Shown: positions 36,387-44,339 of the stretch, piece by piece
Position numbering within the stretch: the stretch's first letter is position 1
Layout: the number at the start of each line of letters is the position of its first letter
Origin: Candidatus Thorarchaeota archaeon
GTDB lineage: Archaea; Asgardarchaeota; Thorarchaeia; Thorarchaeales; Thorarchaeaceae
DNA length: 64,000 nucleotides
Assembly: GCA_004524595.1 (NCBI GenBank)
Contig: SDOA01000002.1
Span: forward strand, 11,535-75,534
Direction: 5' to 3'
Notes under the pieces: generated by a model
Databases searched by the model: none
Told to the model about the DNA's origin: nothing
The model's input: the letters and a program-made list of their open reading frames with translations, nothing else
Position numbers and translations under genes: made by a program

Positions 36387-36889
36387 TCCTCCAACGTAAA
36401 CTCCCATCTGCAATATGCATCACCAGGATGCTCATCCGGTGGACAAAATATGCATCGCGTCTTTATTCTGGGATCAATGGTTTCCGCAAAGTAGCTATAT
36501 TCAATTTCGCCTACCTGCTTGCAGGGAAAATCAGGTAATCCCTTTCGATTTCTAGCGACCTGTACTCGACATTCATTCATTGTGAAGAGAAGAGTCCTAT
36601 CATCTTTCCATTCTGTCGATTGTGTATTGAGCCTAGCATAGACCCTATATCCTAAGGCTTTCTCAAGTGCTTTCAATCCGCCATTTGATTCAATATCAAA
36701 CTCTTTCATGATTCTCTTGGCTTCAATCGGTGAGAATGTCTTCCAAGCTTCTTTGTCCATCTCTATAGCAACATCTATACCATATTTCTTCTCTAGGGCT
36801 AAGAAGTACGCTCCATCCATGGCCTGCCATGCTTTTGCATAGGCATCAATGATTTTGAGTAATTCCTCTTTTGGTAGTCCTTCAAACAT
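36383..36889 (-). CDS. DUF6125-like cytosolic protein
   Basis: 168 residues, matching the small archaeal/bacterial DUF6125 family. Signatures visible: LPKEELLKIIDAYAKAW, KKYGIDVAIEMDKEAWKTFS, ECRVQVARNRKGLPDFPCKQ and RIKTRCIFCPPDEHPGDAYC. The conserved cysteines and histidine suggest metal binding. ATG 36889 is supported by GGAGA 7-8 bases upstream; frames extend to 36976 but without such a site. Divergent from the UbiA gene. The family has no established function I can cite. Confidence 0.75.
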   Translation of the reverse strand: MFEGLPKEELLKIIDAYAKAWQAMDGAYFLALEKKYGIDVAIEMDKEAWKTFSPIEAKRIMKEFDIESNGGLKALEKALGYRVYARLNTQSTEWKDDRTLLFTMNECRVQVARNRKGLPDFPCKQVGEIEYSYFAETIDPRIKTRCIFCPPDEHPGDAYCRWEFTLEE

Positions 36890-37009
36890 GGCTAATCTCC
36901 ATTTCTGTTGTTTTTCAGTCCAGAATATGAGTGATTGGGTATGCTCTCTTGTTCTCCGCAAGTCTTTAATCTGCACTTAATTATTCAACAAAACAGGATG
37001 GAGCGTCCT

Positions 37010-37948
37010 ATGACTGAAACTGAAAATAAAACGAGTATAGATTTCGCTGCTTTTCTTTCAATCATCCGCCCCCAGAATTGCATCATTGGTGGATTAACTG
37101 TGATTGCAGGGATTGCTATTGCCTACTCTACTCAATGGGGATCCGGCGGTCCTGGACTTTCTTCCATCTTCTATCTATTCGTCTACGGGTACATCACCTA
37201 CTTCTTTGTCGCTGCGGGTGGTAATGTTGTCAATGACATCTTTGATATTGAGGTAGATAAAATAAACAGGCCTCATCGAGCTCTACCTAGTGGTCGAATG
37301 ACAATTAAACAAGCTTGGACTTACGTTATGCTTCTTAGTCTTCTTGGAATCCTTTTTGCCTGGTTACCAGGACGTCCAATAAGTGCTTTAATTGTTATAT
37401 GTTTCCTGATCATCGGTTATGTCTATGCGGCCAAAGTCAAGACCTTGGGTATTGCTGGTAATTTCATGGTCGCATTTTCTTTTGCATTTGGTGTTCTTTA
37501 TGGTTCTGTAGCATATGCTGAAATTCTCCTGATTCCTATTGCCCAGTCAATTCCTATTCCCTCGTGGCTCTTCTTCTTTACAGCCTTTTTGATTCTTCAA
37601 GCACGCGAAACAATCAAGGGAGCTGAAGATGTTGAAGGTGATAAGTTACGGAATGTTCGCACAATCGCACGAATCTATGGGTATAAACTTGCAGCCATTG
37701 TTGCAGCAAGTCTCAACTTTCTTGGGGTTTTGTGTTATGTGCTGATTTGGATTTGGAGTTTTGCAGATTTTGCTCTTTGGCCTTTATTGATTCTCGGTGC
37801 TGGTATTGTGGCAGGTGCTGGTATTGTACCATTGACTGGACCGGATAACAAGAAACGGCTTATGATTGCGAGTACATTAGACAAGGTTGGAGCTCTAGTA
37901 GGCCTTATTGCATTCGTTATCATACCCATGTACGCAATTTTCTTCTAA
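37010..37948 (+). CDS. UbiA-family prenyltransferase, likely digeranylgeranylglyceryl phosphate synthase
   Basis: Integral membrane prenyltransferase of 312 residues with about nine hydrophobic segments. The first Asp-rich motif is NVVNDIFDIEVDKINRPHRALP; the second is near ETIKGAEDVEGDKLRNVRTIA. These two motifs bind Mg-diphosphate. Archaeal members often attach the second geranylgeranyl chain of the membrane lipid (DGGGP synthase), which is the likely role here, though menaquinone- or heme-type members share the fold. ATG 37010 is backed by GGAG 7 bases upstream. Convergent with the Yip1-like gene. Confidence 0.85.
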   Translation: MTETENKTSIDFAAFLSIIRPQNCIIGGLTVIAGIAIAYSTQWGSGGPGLSSIFYLFVYGYITYFFVAAGGNVVNDIFDIEVDKINRPHRALPSGRMTIKQAWTYVMLLSLLGILFAWLPGRPISALIVICFLIIGYVYAAKVKTLGIAGNFMVAFSFAFGVLYGSVAYAEILLIPIAQSIPIPSWLFFFTAFLILQARETIKGAEDVEGDKLRNVRTIARIYGYKLAAIVAASLNFLGVLCYVLIWIWSFADFALWPLLILGAGIVAGAGIVPLTGPDNKKRLMIASTLDKVGALVGLIAFVIIPMYAIFF

Positions 37949-37951
37949 GTA

Positions 37952-38791
37952 TCAATGTGCCTGCCAGAAGGTCAGAATTAGTACGACCATACAAAGAATG
38001 GACACAATAGTTGCCCATGCTGTTGAGGTATCATGCGCTTCGCGTATCCCATAGATCAAAAGAAACCCAGTCCAGAGAAATGCCCCTGTCATCATGATAT
38101 CAAGAGTCTGCCAAACCCCTGATGAATAAGCAAAATTCACTATCGCTGGCGTTATTGTAGCGAGTGCTTCTGAATTGTAGAAATCCACAATAGATGGATA
38201 TCCTGGTACAATCACTAGGACCACTATAATCGAAACGAGTCTTACAAGAATGACTGGAGTCATGCTATAGCCAATCACCGATAAGGTCTTCATTCGACTT
38301 CCTGAGCCTCCTACTAGTTTAAAGGCAAAGTGAGCAAATGCTGTCCCAATTGCAATATATACTAAACCTAACATGAGATTCGGTATCATTCCAATTAATG
38401 CAACCAAGTAGAAATATGTGCCATGAGGGCTTACTAGAACATTTGCATTGACTGTCTCCATCGTTGTAGCATTCAATATTACTAATGTAGTCACCTTTGA
38501 CGAGAGTGCAAGAAACATACCTGCGATTATTGCTGCATTTATTAGAATAATCAGAAAAGGTCCTGCTGCATCTGGTCTCTGTCCAATATCACGATAGGTA
38601 GCAGCTGGTCTTCGAATCACGCCCCACATTCTCTCACCAGTTCCCATGAAATGGACCTCTTTGCTCTCAGGTCTCTTGAGCATCGGCAAGATTCTCTCTA
38701 GAGTTTCTTCAGTAATTCTCTCTCTGCAGATTGGACATATTGTAGCATCAGCCGGAACCGGGCTATCACAGAACTCGCAACGTCGAACCAT
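37952..38791 (-). CDS. Zinc-ribbon Yip1-like membrane protein
   Basis: 279 residues. N-terminal zinc ribbon RRCEFCDSPVPADATICPICRE, then MWGVIRRPAATYRDIGQRPD, the usual entry to a Yip1-type membrane domain, and about five hydrophobic segments with the mid-domain GSGSRMKTLSVIGYSMTPVI. Yip1 domains in eukaryotes act in vesicle trafficking; in archaea and bacteria their role is unknown. ATG 38791 has GGTGA 5 bases upstream. Divergent neighbours are spaced normally. Confidence 0.75.
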   Translation of the reverse strand: MVRRCEFCDSPVPADATICPICRERITEETLERILPMLKRPESKEVHFMGTGERMWGVIRRPAATYRDIGQRPDAAGPFLIILINAAIIAGMFLALSSKVTTLVILNATTMETVNANVLVSPHGTYFYLVALIGMIPNLMLGLVYIAIGTAFAHFAFKLVGGSGSRMKTLSVIGYSMTPVILVRLVSIIVVLVIVPGYPSIVDFYNSEALATITPAIVNFAYSSGVWQTLDIMMTGAFLWTGFLLIYGIREAHDTSTAWATIVSILCMVVLILTFWQAH

Positions 38792-38892
38792 AATGTTCAC
38801 CATCATCGAGAGATCGATACTGGGGTATCTCTTGTTCTGAGTGATGCTTCTGTCTATTTAAGCGATTGCCGGTTGTTTCTATTACGATTGGT

Positions 38893-39570
38893 TTACCATA
38901 TTCCAAAGTATTTGTAGACACCTGTTGGGTGAATCACCAAATATGGGACCAATGCATCACCAACACTCTGAACAGAGTTGATGCTTAGTACCACAGCTAA
39001 TATGTACATTATTGTGGCACCATCCATTGTTGGCAAAATCAGAGACCAATATAGAAAATTCGCAGGTATCATAATTGCTAGACGAACCACGAACGCTAGC
39101 AACATCATTGAAAAGTAGAATCTTGGTTTTGAGAGGGCCTCCCCTCCTACCATAGCTCTCCATTTTTGAACACCAAACCATGGAATCAAGATCATTGGTA
39201 GTGTAGCTAGTATTTTGAAAACCGGACCAATTGCAGTCGGATCGTATAAGAAGAGACCTAGAGTCCCTGCACAAGTGCTTATGACTCCTACACGACGACC
39301 ACCAATTAGAAATGCGGCAATCCAAAATAATGATACAGGGTCAAAGAGGGCAATACCCCAGCCAGCAACTCTTGTAATCATAGTAGCTGTTGGGGCTACA
39401 GCAATAGAAAGTGATGCTAGGACACTAGCTGTTACAATCTGCCGTACTTTCTCACTGCTCTCGGATGATGGAATATAGTCAAGTTCCACATTATCATCAG
39501 GCATCGATTGATCCGCCATATGCTGTTTTCCATGAGTGGTGACATCGACCATGCCTTTTGGCTGGAGCAC
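38893..39570 (-). CDS. ECF-transporter S-component-like membrane protein
   Basis: 225-residue protein: about 40 polar N-terminal residues and then about six membrane helices (VTASVLASLSIAVAPTATMI, FWIAAFLIGGRRVGVIST, ILATLPMILIPWFGVQKW, FYFSMMLLAFVVRLAIMI and so on). The helix layout and length fit substrate-binding S components of ECF vitamin/metal transporters. Substrate unknown. The start may be GTG 39570 or one of the in-frame ATGs at 39552, 39519 and 39504. A wHTH gene lies just beyond in the same orientation. Confidence 0.55.
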   Translation of the reverse strand: MLQPKGMVDVTTHGKQHMADQSMPDDNVELDYIPSSESSEKVRQIVTASVLASLSIAVAPTATMITRVAGWGIALFDPVSLFWIAAFLIGGRRVGVISTCAGTLGLFLYDPTAIGPVFKILATLPMILIPWFGVQKWRAMVGGEALSKPRFYFSMMLLAFVVRLAIMIPANFLYWSLILPTMDGATIMYILAVVLSINSVQSVGDALVPYLVIHPTGVYKYFGIW

Positions 39571-39618
39571 TGCTATATTAATCTACCCATTGATAATTAG
39601 TTACTCAATTTTGGGTAA

Positions 39619-40074
39619 TTAAGTGGAGTCACTCAGTAATCTGTCGACTTTGCCAGAGAAATCTTCTGCGGACGCAGATTGGAATTTTGGTCTGTTTAAC
39701 ATCTGGAGTAACTTCCTAGTCGGTTCTAACCAGTCTGGATTTATTCTCCATTCTGCCCAATCTATTCCCGATGTAAGCGATGTTCTACTGATGACCAGTC
39801 TTGATGATACAAGGTCATTCATACCGTTGAGTATAGTCCCAATTGTGACTGCTCCAACAATTGCTCTCTCTTGCCGAGCTGCTCTTAGTAGGTCTGCTGT
39901 TGTGACCCAAGTTCCTTCTTCGACTAAGACTTTGAGTACTCTGGATCTCACTGGATCAGCTTCAATAGCCCCCTTTAAAGGTGCAAGATTGATTGGTTGG
40001 AGACGTCTCTCACTTGTTTCTCTTCTTTCCCACACATCTTTATCGAAATCATCACGAAATGGAGCAAATTCCAA
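39619..40074 (-). CDS. Winged-helix protein
   Basis: 151 residues with a wHTH domain (DPVRSRVLKVLVEEGTWVTT, ADLLRAARQERAIVGAVTIG as helix 2 to recognition helix, then GIDWAEWRINPDWLEP as wing). N- and C-terminal extensions are polar. It is divergent from the next HTH gene. An overlapping plus-strand frame of similar length is antisense and not protein-like. No ligand-binding domain is visible. Confidence 0.6.
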   Translation of the reverse strand: MEFAPFRDDFDKDVWERRETSERRLQPINLAPLKGAIEADPVRSRVLKVLVEEGTWVTTADLLRAARQERAIVGAVTIGTILNGMNDLVSSRLVISRTSLTSGIDWAEWRINPDWLEPTRKLLQMLNRPKFQSASAEDFSGKVDRLLSDST

Positions 40075-40136
40075 TGTAGAACACCGAATAGACAGGTCTG
40101 CGAAAGCTTTTGAAATGAAGTATTATCCTCTAGCGA

Positions 40137-40157
40137 TTGTGCGATGTCTTTGCACAA
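40137..40157. promoter_or_regulatory. Inverted repeat upstream of HTH-ECF-hypB operon
   Basis: TTGTGC-N9-GCACAA at 40137-40157, between two divergent HTH genes. It lies 36 bases before ATG 40193 and could be an operator for the HTH protein encoded there. No functional evidence beyond symmetry and position. Confidence 0.35.
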
Positions 40158-40192
40158 CCCTTATTTTGCTTTGATTGTATTTTTACGTGTCT

Positions 40193-40570
40193 ATGAACGA
40201 TCGAAATCAACTTGTAGGTCTATTTCAGAAGAGTTTCAAAAACCCATCAGACTTACTCTGCTGTGCATTTGGTCTTAGAAATAGTGAGCTGGATGTATAT
40301 TTCTCTCTTATCTCTGGATTGAATACTGTTGAGGACATCGCAGAGAAAATTGGAAAGGATAGAAGCACAGTACAAAGAATCTTGAACAAGTTGCATGCTA
40401 AGGGTCTCGTTCTACGTGAAATCCAAAATATACCGAGAGGTGGTTACTTTTATGAATATAGAGCTGAAGCAAGTGAAACAATAAGGAACCAAATTTTGGA
40501 TCAACTAGAAGAGTGGTACAAGGCAACCAGAAGCTTCTTGTTGGAAAGTTGGTCACAGAAACCTCAATAA
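40193..40570 (+). CDS. TrmB/ArsR-like HTH regulator
   Basis: 125-residue wHTH: RNSELDVYFSLISGLN, VEDIAEKIGKDRSTVQRILN (helix-turn-helix), GLVLREIQNIPRGGYFYEYR (wing), then a C-terminal helix with WYKATRSFLLESW. ATG 40193 preferred over TTG 40175. It opens a tight cluster with an ECF S component and hypB, and is probably their regulator. Confidence 0.7.
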   Translation: MNDRNQLVGLFQKSFKNPSDLLCCAFGLRNSELDVYFSLISGLNTVEDIAEKIGKDRSTVQRILNKLHAKGLVLREIQNIPRGGYFYEYRAEASETIRNQILDQLEEWYKATRSFLLESWSQKPQ

Positions 40571-40594
40571 TCTCTTGATTTGAGGAACGTTTCT

Positions 40595-41155
40595 ATGTCA
40601 TTTCTACCAATTCAAAAGAACACAGTCGCCCTTACAACAATTGCACTTATTGCAGCTCTCGGTATGATTGTTCGTTATACCTTACAGATACCTGTAATTC
40701 CAGAATTAGTAGAATTAACACCAGGATTTTTGTTCTCTATTCTGGGTGGACTGATTGGAGGTATACCTGGTGGAATAATTGCTGGTACAGCAGTTGGTAT
40801 TGGTGGCTCATTATCCGGTGTTGGATTCTCAATTCTCACACTATTCGGTAATATCTGTCTGGGAATAGGCAGCGGGTATGCAATCTATTTTGCAACGCGT
40901 GATACCACGAAATACAATGGTCTAGTAATACTAGGTGCAGGAATAATTGGTGGATTTATTCCTACTATGACTATGTTCTATACAATTGGACTTCCATTTG
41001 TTATCAATCTAGCATATGCGTCTATTGATATGATGCAAGGATTTCTCTGGGCCGTTCTTGCCATTATTGTCGAAAAGAAAATCATACGACCGATTGTAGG
41101 TCAGTACCTATACGCTGAAGTAGAGATAGAAGAATTACGAAATGAGGAAGTATAG
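40595..41155 (+). CDS. ECF-transporter S component
   Basis: 187 residues, about six membrane helices (ALTTIALIAALGMIVRYTL; LTPGFLFSILGGLIGGIPGG; IIAGTAVGIGGSLSGVGFSI; LVILGAGIIGGFIPTMTMFY; ASIDMMQGFLWAVLAIIVEK) with Gly-rich loops typical of S components. Such proteins borrow a shared EcfT/EcfA module to import vitamins or metals. It sits 6 bases before hypB, which hints at nickel or cobalt, but that is inference. ATG 40595 is preceded by GAGGA. Confidence 0.7.
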   Translation: MSFLPIQKNTVALTTIALIAALGMIVRYTLQIPVIPELVELTPGFLFSILGGLIGGIPGGIIAGTAVGIGGSLSGVGFSILTLFGNICLGIGSGYAIYFATRDTTKYNGLVILGAGIIGGFIPTMTMFYTIGLPFVINLAYASIDMMQGFLWAVLAIIVEKKIIRPIVGQYLYAEVEIEELRNEEV

Positions 41156-41161
41156 AGAGTA

Positions 41162-41827
41162 ATGACCGGCGACAATAAAGAGCACAGAACAATCAGTATT
41201 GATGTGCGTCAAGACCTCTTTGGAGCAAATGAAGATGCTGCGGCTCAGAATACAGAAGTCTTCAAGAAACACGGGATTACAGTTATTGATATTATGGGTT
41301 CTGTAGGAACTGGTAAGACACAACTGATAGAGGCTCTCTGTGAAAGACTAAGCAACAAGTATAGAATACTCATGATAGCTGGAGATCTTGCTACAACCAT
41401 TGATGCTGATCGTGTGGGTTCCCATGGTGTTGACACTGTTCAAATTAACACGGGTACTGCCTGTCATTTAGACGCAAGAATGATTCGTGTGGCTTTAGAT
41501 GATGTTGATCTTTCAAAATATGACCTCTTATTTATCGAAAATGTCGGTAACCTAATTTGTCCTGCTGGTTATCCCCTCGGAGCGGCAAAGAAGATAGTTG
41601 TCGTTAGTGTGACTGAGGGTCCCTATATGATACGGAAGCACCCACTCACAATAAAGAGAGCTGATATGGTTGTTATTAACAAGATTGACTTAGCAGAAGC
41701 TCTAGAATTTGATGTTGACGTTCTTGTTCAGGACATCAGACAAGTCGATGCAAATCTTCCCGTATTCATGATCAGTTCAAAGACTGGCGAAGGAATAACT
41801 GACCTTCTCTCTGCATTTGGTCTTTAG
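41162..41827 (+). CDS. hypB: HypB, hydrogenase nickel-insertion GTPase
   Basis: 221-residue SIMIBI GTPase that delivers nickel during maturation of [NiFe] hydrogenase. P-loop GSVGTGKT, metal-site CH in NTGTACHLDARMI, ENVGNLICPAGYPLGAA with the second Cys, and NKID for guanine. No histidine-rich N-terminus, so it lacks the storage tail found in some bacteria. The cluster HTH-ECF S-hypB suggests linked nickel use. Hydrogenase structural genes are not in the window. Convergent with the TraB gene, stops overlapping. Confidence 0.95.
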   Translation: MTGDNKEHRTISIDVRQDLFGANEDAAAQNTEVFKKHGITVIDIMGSVGTGKTQLIEALCERLSNKYRILMIAGDLATTIDADRVGSHGVDTVQINTGTACHLDARMIRVALDDVDLSKYDLLFIENVGNLICPAGYPLGAAKKIVVVSVTEGPYMIRKHPLTIKRADMVVINKIDLAEALEFDVDVLVQDIRQVDANLPVFMISSKTGEGITDLLSAFGL

Positions 41828-42504
41828 TTTTCTTTGAGAAGTTCCTCCAAGGTTTTCTTTACTCCTTGGATATGTCCCGCTCCTAAAACTGCAACAATCT
41901 CCCCTTCTACATCGTTCAGAATAAAGTGTAAAGCTTTTGCTACATACTGATCTCTCTGGTGTATCAATACTTCAGTAAGCCCCGGGAATTCACTTGTAAA
42001 CTGACCTATAATATCCTCAATAGCTCCATCTTCCTTCAACATATCCATCAGATCATTAGCTCCACCGGTCTCGATGTCCTTTGTTGCATCAGGAAGCATA
42101 TTGATCAGCCCATAAAGTTCGTTCAATGGAACCCTCATCAGAGCTTTCATTGTTTCTTGAATTGGTCTATCAACTAGAGCAATCTTTGCCCCGATAGTTT
42201 TGCCCTCTTCAATAGCTGCTAACATCTCATCTCCAACATTAGATCCAGTCATATCACCAAGACTCTTTTCAAGGGCGGCAAGATGCAGCATTAAATCGTG
42301 CGCGGTATCTCCTGTTAATTGTGGCTCTTTTTGGATTTCCCTTGATGTTACTGAATCTGTGAGTTGCTCATATCGTTCTTTATCTAGTTCTACAGCAACC
42401 ACTTCTGGTCTAACATTTTTGACTACCTCCCGTACCTGTTTCACACTATCTATATCTGTGTGAATCACAGCCACAAAGATGATTCGTTCAATGTCGTTTT
42501 CCAC
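41824..42504 (-). CDS. TraB/PrgY-family protein
   Basis: 226 residues matching the TraB/PrgY family: FVAVIHTDIDSVKQVREVVK and PEVVAVELDKERYEQLTD at the N-terminus, GAKIALVDRPIQETMKALMR in the middle, and IVAVLGAGHIQGVKKTLEEL at the C-terminus. The GxxH of GAGHIQG and the conserved acidic residue are those of the EreA/TraB-type fold. Archaeal copies are common; the role is unknown. It has no extra membrane domain. Confidence 0.85.
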   Translation of the reverse strand: MENDIERIIFVAVIHTDIDSVKQVREVVKNVRPEVVAVELDKERYEQLTDSVTSREIQKEPQLTGDTAHDLMLHLAALEKSLGDMTGSNVGDEMLAAIEEGKTIGAKIALVDRPIQETMKALMRVPLNELYGLINMLPDATKDIETGGANDLMDMLKEDGAIEDIIGQFTSEFPGLTEVLIHQRDQYVAKALHFILNDVEGEIVAVLGAGHIQGVKKTLEELLKEN

Positions 42505-42572
42505 TCATGTCACTCTTCATAAGAGGAATTGGATAACCTAGATTTGTTCTTTTTGCCTGCGGTAATGGAGTA

Positions 42573-42685
42573 GTAAACGTTGGCAAAATTAACGCCCTTT
42601 TGAAACAGTTCTAAATATGAATATTAAATGAACAGAAACTTTTTCACAGAGTAAACGTTTACTGACCACACACGAATTGGCGTGT
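42573..42685 (+). promoter_or_regulatory. Operator-like palindromes upstream of wHTH-coiled-coil gene
   Basis: GTAAACGTTTAC (42651-42662) is a perfect palindrome; a partial copy GTAAACGTT is at 42573-42581. A second inverted repeat ACACG-N6-CGTGT lies at 42670-42685. An AT-rich TATA region (about 42611-42630) would place the start site near 42650, so the palindrome covers it. Autoregulation by the encoded wHTH protein is a reasonable inference. Confidence 0.45.
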
Positions 42686-42696
42686 AGGAGAAAAAT

Positions 42697-43044
42697 ATGG
42701 TTCTCGATCTTGACGTGACTTTTGCTAAATTGACCAATCCTAGGATGTCAGCTGGTTTGCTCGTACTTCATAGCCTTCTCAGTGGGCTGCAGGGGGAGCC
42801 AGTTGAACCAAGGGAGGTTCGAAAATCTGTTGATGCTTTTATGAGCAAGCGCAATGTTTCAAAACAATCGATAACAAATGCAGCACGAAGACTCGAAGAA
42901 GCAAATATTATTGGTCGCAAGGAAAACAAGTATGCTGTAAATTATGGATACCTTGTTTCAGTTTTATTGAACACAATACTTGAGATGAATGAAAGAATCA
43001 CGAATTTAGAGGAAGAGGTGGAATCAATCAAGAGTAATAATTGA
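42697..43044 (+). CDS. wHTH protein with C-terminal coiled coil
   Basis: 115 residues: a winged helix (PREVRKSVDAFMSKRNVSKQ and TNAARRLEEANIIGRKENKY) followed by a coiled coil (LNTILEMNERITNLEEEVES). Dimerisation through the coil is expected. A GTAGGAG precedes ATG 42697. Palindromes just upstream suggest it represses its own promoter. Not assigned to a named family. Confidence 0.65.
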   Translation: MVLDLDVTFAKLTNPRMSAGLLVLHSLLSGLQGEPVEPREVRKSVDAFMSKRNVSKQSITNAARRLEEANIIGRKENKYAVNYGYLVSVLLNTILEMNERITNLEEEVESIKSNN

Positions 43045-43161
43045 CCAAATTCTGTTTAGGACCTAATAACATCTCCACATCAAGATACGAACCATATTCA
43101 GGTATCACCGAGGTTGATCAGTACAATAGCAATTTTCTCCCAATGGTCAGCATAACTGTTT

Positions 43162-43637
43162 TCAACCCTCTTTTCCTGCAATGTGAGTATGAACAGCTTG
43201 ACAGCATTTTTTAGCTAGGTTCCTCCTCCGTTTGGCATAGACTTGAGTTTCATCAGGATGAGCAATCATATAATCCCTGAACGCAAGATGTTTCTCAATA
43301 TTTCTATCCCCTAATTGAAAGATATGCACATGTTAAGTGCGAACATCCATTGGTTCCTCTCTGCTAAACTAGCGTCTTTCTGGTAATTACAAGCTCAGCT
43401 TTTGGTTCACATCCAAGCTTAACCATCTTCTGATTATATCTATCTACCTTTGAAATATCTATAACCTCAACAACGATATTGAATATCGGCTTTGTAAATA
43501 TTTGGAATTGATGTACTGCTAATGTGGTGGGTGGTGTCAACCTCATGTCCGAAGATCTTCATAAGTCTGACAACCTCTTCTTAATACTTAGCTTGCCATT
43601 TGGTGTCGTAGGATACAACTACTATTTTCCCTGCCAT
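43162..43637 (-). pseudogene. GrpB/UPF0157 family pseudogene
   Basis: Reading the minus strand from ATG 43637 gives MAGKIVVVSYDTKWQAKY, a TAA stop, EEVVRLMKIFGHEV, then HHISSTSIPN, which is the GrpB HIGSTSVP segment. A one-base shift restores TKPIFNIVVEVIDISKVD (43450-43500 region) and YNQKMVKLGCEPKAEL. A further disruption then leads to HVHIFQLGDRN and HLAFRDYMIAHPDE, both conserved GrpB blocks, ending near 43162. At least one in-frame stop and two frameshifts make it nonfunctional. The 60-codon frame left in the middle is a remnant. Confidence 0.8.
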
Positions 43638-43650
43638 CAATGTTTCCTCA

Positions 43651-44202
43651 TTATGCCTTTACAGAATATCTTCGAACGATGATAAGAAGTAATAGTATAA
43701 TAATGACTCCAAATCCCAGAGCAAGAAGAATCCATTTTAATAGAGTTACATAACTTGCTATAGTAATCACTAGAGCTGATAGGTTCGGATAAGTTAATAC
43801 TTGACTCTGAACAAGTAAATTCTCTGCATAATCTGTGACACATCCAAAAATTGGTAGGAACAACACCTTATTGTAAGTACCATCAAATGCATTGAGTTTC
43901 TTAAGCTGAAGACCAAGAGCGAAGATCATTGCAAAGCAGTACACAAGAGGGAAGAAATAATCCAGAAGATGAACCATAGTCCATACTTGAAGACCCTCTG
44001 AGCCAATTCCATTGAAGACTGTCTGAATCTCTTCAAAGGTATAACCAAATCTAGTATCTGGCATTGTGTAGTGTCCATATACATTATATACCAAGGTCTG
44101 TAATCCATATCCCATAAGTGCAATAATTACGACACTTCCAATAACACTCAAGAGGAGGTTTCGAGGTGTTGACCATCTCTTTAAGACATCCATAATTCCC
44201 AT
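43651..44202 (-). CDS. Membrane protein of unknown function
   Basis: 183 residues with four hydrophobic segments: an N-terminal one (LLLSVIGSVVIIALMGYGLQ), LLDYFFPLVYCFAMIFALGL, a weak one around FGCVTDYAENLL, and a long final one (WILLALGFGVIIILLLLIIV) ending in RRYSVKA. The loop between helices 1 and 2 is polar with YGHYTMPDTRFGYTFEE. No family recognised. Lies just beyond the GrpB pseudogene on the same strand. Confidence 0.6.
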   Translation of the reverse strand: MGIMDVLKRWSTPRNLLLSVIGSVVIIALMGYGLQTLVYNVYGHYTMPDTRFGYTFEEIQTVFNGIGSEGLQVWTMVHLLDYFFPLVYCFAMIFALGLQLKKLNAFDGTYNKVLFLPIFGCVTDYAENLLVQSQVLTYPNLSALVITIASYVTLLKWILLALGFGVIIILLLLIIVRRYSVKA

Positions 44203-44339
44203 TATTTAATCATCCCAATCTAACGATAATGCAAATCCTCTATTTGGGAATTCCTACACGTACAAGTTATCAATTTATTACTGTCTTAGGAATTAGTCTT
44301 GAATAGAATTATACTAATATCTCATCAGTTGTGATTTGA

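Noticed and set aside
39623..40174. 183-codon plus-strand frame
   Set aside because: It lies entirely opposite the wHTH gene at 39619-40074, has low-complexity Ser-rich content and no recognisable domain.
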